Source: Nitrospirota bacterium
GTDB taxonomy: Bacteria > Nitrospirota > Thermodesulfovibrionia > UBA6902 > DSMQ01
Direction of reading: 5' to 3'
NCBI GenBank assembly: GCA_016212185.1
Contig: JACRGX010000025.1
Location: 1 to 40,430 of the forward strand
Length of the DNA stretch: 40,430 bases
In this document: piece after piece, positions 30,286 through 37,200 of the stretch
How the letters are laid out: every line of letters starts with the position of its first letter
Position numbering within the stretch: the first letter of the stretch is position 1
Program-made: the position numbers and the translations under genes
The notes under the pieces: model-generated
Database searches by the model: none
Seen by the model: the letters and a program-made list of their open reading frames with translations, nothing else
What the model was told of the DNA's origin: nothing

Positions 30286-30363
30286 CGTCATTCCGTCCCG
30301 ACGCATCGGGAATGCGGAATCCAGAAAGTCGTTTTCCTGGATTCCCGCCTTCGCGGGAATGAC
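30286..30363. repeat. Intergenic GTCATTCC...GGAATGAC palindromic element
   Basis: CGTCATTCCG opens and CGGGAATGACA closes the element. TCCCGA-CGCA-TCGGGA (30296-30311) and GGATTCCCGCCTTCGCGGGAAT hairpin sequences lie inside. It is the intergenic form of the repeat found within the GT9 gene at 18265. Confidence 0.85.
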
Positions 30364-30389
30364 AACATACAAAATAGTTATTTTATTTT

Positions 30390-30423
30390 GGATACCCCGC
30401 GGCAAGCTGCGGGGAGGTTCATT
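30390..30423. repeat. GATACCCCGC...GCGGGGAGGTTCATT element
   Basis: CCCCGC (30395-30400) and GCGGGG (30409-30414) form a hairpin flanked by GATAC and AGGTTCATT. A related copy with a different loop lies at 32826-32866 (GATACCTCG...GCGGGGCAGTTCATT). The gap 30262-30525 contains only such repeats and no gene. Confidence 0.6.
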
Positions 30424-30525
30424 GCCTCAGCGTTATTTTATCATTATAGATGAAAACTATGACAGCAGGATGTCAGCGCAGGTTAGAGAGAGGAGATTTT
30501 TTGTAAGAGGTCTTTATTCATTGTT

Positions 30526-31548
30526 CTAATATTCATTAAGTAAATTTGTAATTAATGCTGTCATGGTTTCTTTTTCTTTCGGTTTGCTCTCAGCAATTAA
30601 AAGGGCTATGGCTACCAGAGTATTATCATTGATTTTAGCCTCGCCGGTAGATTTCAGCAGGTAATTATTCTTGTGCAGGAACAATATAAACAGAAACGAG
30701 CCTATGCGTTTATTGCCGTCAATAAATGGATGATCCTTTATTATGAAGTAAAGCAAATGGGCTGCCTTTTCTTCAATGCCGGGATATAATTCTTTCCCTC
30801 CAAAGGTCTGATATATTGTAGATAAAATGCTTTCAAGTCCTTTTTCCCGTTCAATCCCGAATAATTCTGAAGCTTCTTTTTTGTCAATCAAATCCTTTTT
30901 TAATGATTCAATAGCTTTTTGAGCCTCTACATATTTTATATGTCCGGCAGGTTTTGATATGCCTTTGGAAATGAGATTAATATTTTTATTGTCATACTGC
31001 TGTAAGAGTATCCATGACTTTGCATAGCCTGTAATAATCGCCAAAAGCCCAACAGCTTCTTCTCTGGTAAGGACAGTATCAGCAGTTTTTTGCAAAAGAG
31101 CCACAGCCTTTTCAAGTTCTTTTAGTCTGGTCTGCTGTTGTTCTGTTAACCTTTTTTCATTTAACGAAAAACCCTTAACGATATGTTCCTTTAAGACCTT
31201 TGTCGCCCAGATGCGGAATTGAGTGGCGCGCCTTGAATTGACTCTGTAACCGACCGAGATAATAACATCAAGGTTGTAATATTTTGTTTTGTAGATTTTT
31301 CCATCTGCGGCAGTATGTGCAAAAATTGCACATACTGAATTCTCCTCTAATTCTCTATTCTTGAAGACATTATTAACATGCTTGGTGATGACACTTCTTT
31401 CGGTCTTGAAAAGTTCCGCAAGTTGCTTCTGTGTAAGCCAGACCGTATCCTGCTCCAGTTTTACATCAAGCCGGGCTTCCTTGTCATCAGTTGCGTAGAT
31501 GACAATTTCGCCATGCTTGGGTGAGATGTTTTTATTTTTCTGGGTCAT
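30526..31548 (-). CDS. RhuM-Fic/Doc fusion protein
   Basis: The N-terminal two-thirds (about 12-130) matches the RhuM 'virulence protein' family, with a winged-helix-like DNA-binding portion (VWLTQKQLAELFKTERSVIT) and the YNLDVIISVGYRVNS signature. A helical stretch (about 130-160) follows. The C-terminal Fic/Doc domain has HPFIDGNKR at 273-281. Asp-Gly-Asn-Lys-Arg follows the Doc form (HxFx[D/N]xNKR), which phosphorylates targets, rather than the Fic form HPFxxGNGR, which adds AMP. Its target is unknown. It appears as a single gene without an antitoxin partner, and its DNA-binding domain may regulate its own promoter, where an inverted repeat is found. Confidence 0.88.
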   Translation of the reverse strand: MTQKNKNISPKHGEIVIYATDDKEARLDVKLEQDTVWLTQKQLAELFKTERSVITKHVNNVFKNRELEENSVCAIFAHTAADGKIYKTKYYNLDVIISVGYRVNSRRATQFRIWATKVLKEHIVKGFSLNEKRLTEQQQTRLKELEKAVALLQKTADTVLTREEAVGLLAIITGYAKSWILLQQYDNKNINLISKGISKPAGHIKYVEAQKAIESLKKDLIDKKEASELFGIEREKGLESILSTIYQTFGGKELYPGIEEKAAHLLYFIIKDHPFIDGNKRIGSFLFILFLHKNNYLLKSTGEAKINDNTLVAIALLIAESKPKEKETMTALITNLLNEY

Positions 31549-31601
31549 TTTATTTTAGACTCACAGGATAATAGTATTTGAGCGACATATTTCATTTTTT
31601 C

Positions 31602-31622
31602 TTAATACAATGAGTGTATTAA
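31602..31622. promoter_or_regulatory. Inverted repeat TTAATACA-5-TGTATTAA upstream of the RhuM-Fic gene
   Basis: A perfect 8-bp inverted repeat with a five-base spacer lies about 55 bases before the ATG on the minus strand. Its size and symmetry suit an operator for a dimeric regulator, possibly the RhuM domain itself. The gap 31549-31782 holds nothing else that I can identify. Confidence 0.5.
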
Positions 31623-31782
31623 ATGGACTTGCCTCAGCATTATAACAGAAAAGAGCACAGGCATAAAAGTGGAAGCAATTTTTTTCATCGCTAAAACCAA
31701 TATTGCTACGTTTTGTGTTTACGTAAAGAATTGTAATTTGTGTAACACTATGGTTAAATTCTTCCCTTGAAGCTGAAGAATG

Positions 31783-32004
31783 TCACAGCCTAAACCTTCC
31801 CCTTTTCCCTGCTGAAAATCTTGCTTTTATTAATCGCAACTGCTTATCAATTTCACTGAAAATTTTATTCACCTCATCTTCTGCATATTCATAAGAACTT
31901 TTGTTGGAGCAGTTGCCGAGTATCCGGATTTTTTCAAGAATCTCATTTGTCCTTTTTGATGCCACCCGCTTAAAACGCTCGTGCCTTGTTTCTTCTGTTT
32001 TCAT
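31783..32004 (-). CDS. Small helical protein of the nucleotidyltransferase trio (73 residues)
   Basis: This is a short, charged, all-helical protein (FKRVASKRTNEILEKIRILG, then EDEVNKIFSEIDKQLRLIKARF). I recall similar short proteins next to nucleotidyltransferases in other genomes but no proven role. Its start overlaps the end of the nucleotidyltransferase gene (ATGA). It could be a binding partner that controls the enzyme, or a truncated HEPN-like protein. The R-x4-6-H HEPN active motif is not visible. Confidence 0.7.
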   Translation of the reverse strand: MKTEETRHERFKRVASKRTNEILEKIRILGNCSNKSSYEYAEDEVNKIFSEIDKQLRLIKARFSAGKRGRFRL

Positions 32005-32459
32005 TCTTTTTTCTTTTCGTGTTTTATTTTTTTAATTTTATGTAAATTCTTAAGGTCTTCTAAATCTTTATTCCTACCGGCAGCCTTCTTCATAGTTATG
32101 AGATCATCAAGCGAGGCAAAATAAACAAATGTATTGCCGAATTTTGCTTTTACTTTATTTTTCCATACCTGTTCAAAAGTAATGCCTTTAACAAACGGAT
32201 GAATATCAGATTCAACTGCATACTGCCGGATCAATAATTTTCTCCGAAGCAAATCTTCAATCTCAACATCTGTTACATCATATCCAAATTTTTTCAATGC
32301 ATGCAAAGCTCTTTCTGCATTTAATCGTTCAGGTTTTATAAAAATATCAATATCAAGAGTTGAACGGGCATACCCGTGGACAGGAAATGCGGTTGCGCCA
32401 ATAACAACAAAATCAACTTTACTTTCTTTTAATAATTTCAAAAGGTTTTCTGTGACCAT
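32001..32459 (-). CDS. Nucleotidyltransferase-fold protein (MNT/AbiEii-like)
   Basis: The 152-residue protein has the nucleotidyltransferase signature FVVIGATAFPVHGY...STLDIDIFI at 17-41. Asp36 and Asp38 are the metal-binding pair, and the usual G-S/G motif appears as Gly21-Ala-Thr-Ala. The family includes toxins that modify tRNA or partner proteins, and minimal MNT antitoxins. GGAG six bases before ATG 32459 fixes the start. It overlaps the upstream 61-residue gene by 41 bases and the downstream 73-residue gene by 4 bases, a packed three-gene unit. Toxin-antitoxin function is inferred from context. Confidence 0.78.
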   Translation of the reverse strand: MVTENLLKLLKESKVDFVVIGATAFPVHGYARSTLDIDIFIKPERLNAERALHALKKFGYDVTDVEIEDLLRRKLLIRQYAVESDIHPFVKGITFEQVWKNKVKAKFGNTFVYFASLDDLITMKKAAGRNKDLEDLKNLHKIKKIKHEKKKE

Positions 32460-32604
32460 GCTTCTCCAATAATTCTCTTGTTTCTTTTGATTTTTGAAAC
32501 ATCATTTCAAAACGCTGGCGGGTTGAAAGAGACAGCAGGTATCTTAATTCAAACTCCCTCTCTTTCTTTTCGTTATGCTGATTTAATTTTAATATTGGAC
32601 TCAT
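32419..32604 (-). CDS. Short protein heading the nucleotidyltransferase trio (61 residues)
   Basis: This helical 61-residue protein contains FELRYLLSLSTRQRFEMMFQ (about 18-37) and ends EKHGHRKPFEIIKRK. Similar short proteins with the L-S-L-x-x-R-F-x-M-M-F pattern occur before nucleotidyltransferase genes in other genomes as I recall; their function is unknown. AAGGAAAA and a good promoter (32636-32664) precede it. The 41-base overlap with the next gene argues for coupled translation. Confidence 0.7.
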   Translation of the reverse strand: MSPILKLNQHNEKKEREFELRYLLSLSTRQRFEMMFQKSKETRELLEKHGHRKPFEIIKRK

Positions 32605-32635
32605 AAAGTAACTTTTCCTTGCATTATTTACATTT

Positions 32636-32664
32636 ATCTTAATATATTACTGCGTAATTGTCAA
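32636..32664 (-). promoter_or_regulatory. Sigma-70-like promoter of the nucleotidyltransferase trio
   Basis: On the minus strand the -35 TTGACA (32664-32659) and -10 TAAGAT (32641-32636) are 17 bp apart. They lie about 30 bases before the ATG at 32604. Confidence 0.6.
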
Positions 32665-32825
32665 GAAATAATTTTATATATTGTAAATAGTAATGATATT
32701 TATACGTTATTTAGCGTTTAATTTAGTAAACATATTGTTTTATAAAGTAATTATTTGTACTTCAACCAACTCAGAAAGATTCTGAACAAGTCAGAATGAC
32801 ATAATGAAAAGTTGTTTTCAATTTT

Positions 32826-32866
32826 GATACCTCGTCCCGAAATATCGGGACTGCGGGGCAGTTCAT
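32826..32866. repeat. GATACCTCG...GCGGGGCAGTTCATT element with TCCCGA hairpin
   Basis: TCCCGA-AATA-TCGGGA (32835-32850) is framed by GATACC and GCGGGGCAGTTCATT, a relative of the element at 30390. The rest of the gap 32605-32871 is AT-rich, with an AGAAAGATTCTGAACAAG-type repeat near 32770 and no gene. Confidence 0.6.
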
Positions 32867-32871
32867 TAATT

Positions 32872-33537
32872 TCAATGAGGAATCTTTTTCAGCGGGCACT
32901 TTTCGCACTTTGGTTTGGGCTTGCAGTAATCTTTCCCAACTATTACAAATAATGCATGGTATTCGTTAAATAATTTTATGTCCTCCGGGAGGTTTTTGTG
33001 AAAGAGTTCCTGAATTTCATGGTAAGTCGCCTTCTCAGGGATAATTTTATGCCTTGAAAGAACTCTTTTTGTGTAGGCGTCAACGACAAAGACGGGCTTA
33101 TTTAGGGCATAAAGAAGTATTGAATCCGCCGTCTCCGGCCCTATGCCGTTTACCTCAAGAAGCTGATGCCTTAGTTCATGCGCATCTTCTTTCTCCATTT
33201 TTTTCATACTGCCTTCATAATGATTTAAAAGAAACTTTAAAAACTCCCTGAGCCTTTTTGCCTTTATATTGAAGTATCCGGCAGACCTGATAAGTGCTGT
33301 AAGTTCCTGATGCGGCATATCATGAAGGGTTTTTGCGTGGAGGGCGTTTTGTTTTTTAATATTATTTATTGCTTTTTCTACATTTCCCCAGTTTGTGTTT
33401 TGCGTAAGTATGGCGCCCACTGCAATCTCAAACGGCGTATCCCCGGGCCACCAGTGCTGGGGGCCAAAGGCGCGGTAGAGGGTGTTGTAGATGCCGGTGA
33501 GGTTTTTTTTATGGTTAATTTTTATTATTTTTTTCAT
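32872..33537 (-). CDS. Endonuclease III-like HhH-GPD DNA repair protein
   Basis: This is a base-excision repair glycosylase/lyase family member of 221 residues. AVGAILTQNTNWGNVEKAI (about 39-57) is the substrate-pocket region. The helix-hairpin-helix is LLEVNGIGPETADSILLYA at about 126-144. Catalytic Asp153 lies in FVVDAYTKR. A glutamate stands where endonuclease III has its catalytic lysine (GIGPETAD), as in the archaeal/thermophile branch of monofunctional relatives. The C-terminal iron-sulphur loop has Cys205, Cys211 and Cys214, but the expected fourth cysteine is missing. The chain ends CPLKKIPH right beside a palindromic repeat. Confidence 0.85.
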   Translation of the reverse strand: MKKIIKINHKKNLTGIYNTLYRAFGPQHWWPGDTPFEIAVGAILTQNTNWGNVEKAINNIKKQNALHAKTLHDMPHQELTALIRSAGYFNIKAKRLREFLKFLLNHYEGSMKKMEKEDAHELRHQLLEVNGIGPETADSILLYALNKPVFVVDAYTKRVLSRHKIIPEKATYHEIQELFHKNLPEDIKLFNEYHALFVIVGKDYCKPKPKCEKCPLKKIPH

Positions 33538-33540
33538 ACA

Positions 33541-33660
33541 TATATTTCTGTCATTCTGGCTCTTGTCCGCCTCAGGCGGATAAATCCAGAATCTTTTTTA
33601 AGAAAGATTCCGAACAAGTCGGAATGACAAGTCCGACAAGCGGGAATGACGCCTTTTCCA
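33541..33660. repeat. Cluster of GTCATTC/GAATGAC palindromic elements
   Basis: GTCATTCTGG, TCCGCC-TCA-GGCGGA, TTCCGA-ACAAG-TCGGAA and GGAATGAC words fill this gap between the endonuclease III-like and HIT genes. They match the repeat family at 9129 and 30286. No gene is visible in 33538-33712. Confidence 0.65.
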
Positions 33661-33712
33661 CAATAACTTATAACTGTTAACTGTTAACTAAATTTTGGCA
33701 ATTTGCCAAAAT

Positions 33713-34051
33713 TTACCCCGGCGGCCAGTGCATAATCCTTCCGCCCAGAAGATGCAGGTGTATGTGATATACGGATTGCCCTGCTTCGGAATTACAGTTT
33801 AGCACAAGCCTGAATCCGCGTTCGGCGATATTTCTGTCGCGCGCAATTTTGTTTGCTGCCTGAAAGAGCCGTCCGATTAATTCATTATTATCAGGCCCTG
33901 CCTCAAGCATGGTGGATATATGCTTTTTCGGCACGACAAGTACATGCACTGGCGCCTGCGGATTTATATCCTCAAAGGCAAACACATGTTCATCTTCGTA
34001 AACAAATTTTGATGGTATTTTCCTGTCAATAATTTTGCAAAATAGGCACAT
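33713..34051 (-). CDS. HIT-family (HINT-type) nucleotide-binding protein
   Basis: The 112-residue protein has CLFCKIIDRKIPSKFVYED at the start, typical of HINT proteins. The histidine triad is at 96-98-100 (VYHIHLHLLGG), with His96-x-His98-x-His100 as the nucleotidyl-hydrolase site. Cys2, Cys5 and a histidine may hold zinc. HINT proteins hydrolyse adenosine phosphoramidates such as AMP-lysine. The length is normal. It is separated from the neighbours by repeat-filled gaps, so it is probably transcribed alone. Confidence 0.93.
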   Translation of the reverse strand: MCLFCKIIDRKIPSKFVYEDEHVFAFEDINPQAPVHVLVVPKKHISTMLEAGPDNNELIGRLFQAANKIARDRNIAERGFRLVLNCNSEAGQSVYHIHLHLLGGRIMHWPPG

Positions 34052-34090
34052 TATTTTATCTCCTTATAGTTAACAGCGTATTGTCAAAAT

Positions 34091-34215
34091 TAACCACAGA
34101 GGACACAGAGAAAATATAAACATCATTTACAATGTTTCTTCTGGATTCCCCGATTAGATCGGGGAATGACATCTATTTGAGAGCACAGAGCAGCACTCAG
34201 TGCTCTCTGTGGTTA
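34091..34215. repeat. TAACCACAGAG...CTCTGTGGTTA element with another palindrome nested inside
   Basis: The outer 11-bp arms are TAACCACAGAG (34091-34101) and CTCTGTGGTTA (34205-34215). Inside is a different palindrome, ATTCCCCGAT-TAG-ATCGGGGAAT (34145-34167), flanked by TCTGG and GACA as in the GTCATTCC family, and AGAGCAC...GTGCTCT beside it. The gap 34052-34279 contains no gene. Confidence 0.7.
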
Positions 34216-34279
34216 TTTTCTGTAGAAAAATCTGTGTAAATCTGTGGTTAATTTCAGTTTTATTTTCCGCTGTTGTTAA

Positions 34280-34600
34280 CTATCTGCCGATGACTTCTGT
34301 GTTCAGCCACTTAAGATATTCCTCAGATCCCTCAACGATTGGCAGGGCTATTATCTCAGGCACGCTGTAGCTGTGAAGCTCCTTAACTTTTTTTGCAAGG
34401 GCATTAAATAAATCTTTTTGTGTTTTTGCTATCATCAGCGCCTCAGCGTCGTCTTCTATTTTATCCTCCCACCTGTAGATTGAACGTACGGACTTAACTA
34501 TGTTGACACATGCCGCGAGCCTTGCTTCCACAAGCGCGCGCGCAATTTTAACAGCCGCCTCTTCGTTAGGCGCAGTGATAAATATAACAATTTCGTTCAT
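34280..34600 (-). CDS. cutA: CutA divalent-cation tolerance protein
   Basis: The product is a small trimeric ferredoxin-like protein of the CutA1 family, about 106 residues. IFITAPNEEAAVKIARALVE, then LAACVNIVKSVRSIYRWEDKIED (about 28-50) with the conserved Cys-Val-Asn and Tyr-x-Trp, then SYSVPEIIALPI, are all family hallmarks. The ATG at 34600 sits five bases after GGAG and is preferred to a GTG at 34606. The role in metal tolerance is inherited from E. coli CutA and is not well established across bacteria. Confidence 0.93.
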   Translation of the reverse strand: MNEIVIFITAPNEEAAVKIARALVEARLAACVNIVKSVRSIYRWEDKIEDDAEALMIAKTQKDLFNALAKKVKELHSYSVPEIIALPIVEGSEEYLKWLNTEVIGR

Positions 34601-34673
34601 AATCACTCCTTTTCATAATTTTACAGGATACAATAATTTTAACACAAGAATTTTTACATTAAGCTGTTTAAAA

Positions 34674-34783
34674 GGGTGCGACATTTTTTGCACCCAGTAG
34701 GTGCTGCAATTCACGCCTACAGCCTTTATTCCCAGACTTTTGCAGAGATTTTAAAAATTTTGCTATAAAAATTTGTCGCACCC
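34674..34783. repeat. 110-bp element with GGGTGCGACA inverted ends
   Basis: GGGTGCGACA (34674-34683) and TGTCGCACCC (34774-34783) are perfect inverted ends. Inside are GCACC-CAGTA-GGTGC and GTAGG...CCTAC stems. It may be a small non-autonomous mobile element or a structured RNA. No clear target-site duplication is visible. Confidence 0.6.
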
Positions 34784-34893
34784 ATCCTAATAAATCCAAA
34801 AAAAGTTTTTAATTTTCTATGACATTGATTTTTAAAAATAAAATTAAATTCATATGCCTTTATTATTTTCATTAATAAGAATATATATTTTGC

Positions 34894-34922
34894 TTGATTT
34901 TTTTTACTTATGTGTTTATAAT
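34894..34922 (+). promoter_or_regulatory. Strong sigma-70-like promoter for the fatty acid/polyketide cluster
   Basis: TTGATT (34894-34899) and a perfect TATAAT (34917-34922) are 17 bp apart in an AT-rich tract. Transcription would start near 34929, leaving a leader of about 260 bases before fabG. In the rest of the gap 34607-35188 I see only the element at 34674 and a doubtful 55-codon frame at about 34931. Confidence 0.6.
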
Positions 34923-35188
34923 TTTTACATATGCAGGTTTTTTGTATTCTGCGAAAAGGAGTTTATAAAGCAATAAAGGATAAACCCCTTAACAAAGTCA
35001 GGATTTCATTCTCACCAGTCAGGATACTTTTTTTTCAAAATCATCATCGCAGTATAATCCAAATTCTATTTCAACAGGTACGGACACCTGTTTCATGATA
35101 CATATTTATAAGGTTAAAGGTTTTAATGCATAGAATTTCTATGGGTTATTGTATACCCGCGCCAGTGAATTATGTATAAAAAATTTTC

Positions 35189-35941
35189 ATGAAAAAGTTG
35201 CTTGAAAATAAAGTGGCTGTCATCAGCGGCGCTGCAAAAGGGATAGGCCGGGCTGTTGCTATAGAATTAGCCGGTGAAGGCGCGAATATAAGCTTTAATT
35301 TTCTAAAAAGCAATAAAGAGGCAATGGATATGGAGAAGGAAATAAAGGATTTGGGTGTGAATGTTAAATCATTTCAGGCGGATATTAAAAACTATGATGA
35401 TGTGAAGTCATGGGTGGATAATACAAAGGAGTTATTTGGAGGCATTGATATTGTAATTAACAATGCCGGCATAATCAGGGACAGGGCGCTGGCCCTTATG
35501 GCTCCTGATGACTGGCGTGAAGTGATTAATACTAATTTAGACGGGACCTTCAATCTTACGAGGGCGGCTATTGTGACATTAATAAAACAGAAGAACGGCA
35601 TTATAGTCAATATCAGTTCAGTAAGCGGCATTACGGGCATGCCCCGGCAGACTAATTATGCGGCTTCAAAAGCAGGAATAATCGGGTTCACCAAATCTCT
35701 TGCCAAAGAAGTTGCGCCTTATGCGATCAGGGTTAATGCGGTAGCTCCCGGTTTTATTGAAACGGATATGCTTAAAGATTTAAAAGAAGAATACAAAACT
35801 CAGATGATAAAACACATACCACAGGGCAGATTAGGCAAACCAGAAGAGGTGGCAAAAGTTGTAAAATTTTTGGTTAGCGATGATGCGCGTTATATTACCG
35901 GGCAGACAATAATTATAGACGGCGGCATGAGTACGGTATAA
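35189..35941 (+). CDS. fabG: 3-oxoacyl-ACP reductase (FabG family)
   Basis: This is an NADPH-dependent short-chain dehydrogenase reducing the 3-keto group of acyl-ACP. The cofactor motif is SGAAKGIGRA (13-22, an S variant of TGxxxGxG). NNAGIIRD is at 91-98. The catalytic set is Ser143/144, Tyr157 and Lys161 (NYAASKAG). RLGKPEEVAKVVKFLVSDDA and ITGQTIIIDGGMS near the end are FabG hallmarks. The 250-residue length is normal. It opens the plus-strand cluster with two to three ketosynthases, an ACP and a dehydratase, and so provides its ketoreduction step. No clear ribosome binding site precedes the ATG. Confidence 0.92.
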   Translation: MKKLLENKVAVISGAAKGIGRAVAIELAGEGANISFNFLKSNKEAMDMEKEIKDLGVNVKSFQADIKNYDDVKSWVDNTKELFGGIDIVINNAGIIRDRALALMAPDDWREVINTNLDGTFNLTRAAIVTLIKQKNGIIVNISSVSGITGMPRQTNYAASKAGIIGFTKSLAKEVAPYAIRVNAVAPGFIETDMLKDLKEEYKTQMIKHIPQGRLGKPEEVAKVVKFLVSDDARYITGQTIIIDGGMSTV

Positions 35942-35945
35942 GAGA

Positions 35946-37178
35946 ATGAGCAAGAGAAGAATTGTAATAACAGGGCTTGGGGTAATTGCGCCTAACGGCA
36001 TAGGGAAGGAACAATTCTGGGGCGCATTGAGAGAAGGCCGCTCCGGGATTAAGCCGATTAGCCGGTTTAATACAAGCAGGTTTAAATGTAAATCTGCAGG
36101 TGAGATATCTGATTTCAAACCAACGTATTTTCTGGGTCATAAAGGTTTAAAGGATATTGACAGGACTACAAGGCTGCTGTGTTCTGCCGCAAAATTAGCC
36201 ATAGAAGACGCAGGATTAAATATTAACTATAAAAATACTGATGATTTCGGGGTCTGCACGGGAACTACTTTGTCTGCGCTCTGGAATATTGTTGAGTTTG
36301 GTAAAGGACTGATAGAGGATGGTCCGCTTTTTACTGATGCCGCGCTTTTCCCGGGAATGGTAATAAATGCAGCTTCAAGCCAGGTTTCAATCCGGTTCAA
36401 TATACAAGGGTTTAATACGACTGTTTCTACAGGATACAGTTCAAGTATAGATGCATTGAAATATGCAATAGATTTTATCAGATTGGGACGGATTAAGGCG
36501 GTTTTAGTAGGCGGGGTGGAGAGTCTTTCTCTGGCAAGTTTTACAGGGTTTTATCGTCTGGGTTTTTTTGCCGGGATAAATGGCGAGGAATTATCCTGCC
36601 CATTTGACAGACGGCGAAATGGAATCATTTTAGGTGAAGGCGCGGCAGTTATAGTCGTGGAAGATGAGGAGTATGCGAGGGAAAGAGGGGCCAGTATTTA
36701 TGCTGAAATTAAAGATACAGGCAATTGTTTTGATTCCTACAGGATGGGTAAGTACGAACCCGGAGCAAAAGGATTAAAGGAAAGCATAAAAAGGGCAATA
36801 GAAAATTCCGAATTGGACATTAAAGACATAGATTATATAAGTGCAGCGGCAAACTCTGTGCCTATGCAGGATAAGTTAGAGACAAAAGCCATAAAGGATG
36901 TTTTCGGCAAATATGCTTACAATATCCCGGTGAGCTCCATCAAGTCAATGATAGGCGAGACATTCAGCGCAGGCGGTTTGTTCCAGATGGCCGCTGCCAT
37001 AGGCAGTACGGTTTATGGTTTTATACCGCCTACTGTTAATTACAAGGTAAAGGATAATGATTGCAATCTTGATTATGTAGCAAATAAATCCAGAACAGTC
37101 AGGGTAAGAAATGTATTGATTAACAATTGCGGACCCGGCGGAAGTAATGCGTCGCTAATCATATCCAAATATCAATAA
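35946..37178 (+). CDS. Ketosynthase-like protein lacking the catalytic triad (chain-length-factor type)
   Basis: The 410-residue protein has the FabF-type ketosynthase fold along its whole length (RIVITGLGVIAPNGIG at the start, NNCGPGGSNASLII at the end). All three catalytic residues are replaced. The active-site Cys is Tyr164 in STGYSSS, the first His is Ala301 in SAAANSV, and the second His is Glu338 in KSMIGE. Lys333 is kept. Full-length, coherent loss of activity is what one sees in the KS-beta or chain length factor of type II polyketide synthases, which pairs with an active KS. The active partner is probably the gene at 37893. It follows fabG by four bases. Confidence 0.85.
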   Translation: MSKRRIVITGLGVIAPNGIGKEQFWGALREGRSGIKPISRFNTSRFKCKSAGEISDFKPTYFLGHKGLKDIDRTTRLLCSAAKLAIEDAGLNINYKNTDDFGVCTGTTLSALWNIVEFGKGLIEDGPLFTDAALFPGMVINAASSQVSIRFNIQGFNTTVSTGYSSSIDALKYAIDFIRLGRIKAVLVGGVESLSLASFTGFYRLGFFAGINGEELSCPFDRRRNGIILGEGAAVIVVEDEEYARERGASIYAEIKDTGNCFDSYRMGKYEPGAKGLKESIKRAIENSELDIKDIDYISAAANSVPMQDKLETKAIKDVFGKYAYNIPVSSIKSMIGETFSAGGLFQMAAAIGSTVYGFIPPTVNYKVKDNDCNLDYVANKSRTVRVRNVLINNCGPGGSNASLIISKYQ

Positions 37179-37200
37179 AAAGGAGATTGTAAATCAAGCT

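Noticed and set aside
34931-35098. Frame of about 55 codons starting MQVFCILRKG in the leader before fabG
   Set aside because: It has no ribosome binding site, an odd composition and no recognisable similarity; it is more likely leader sequence.
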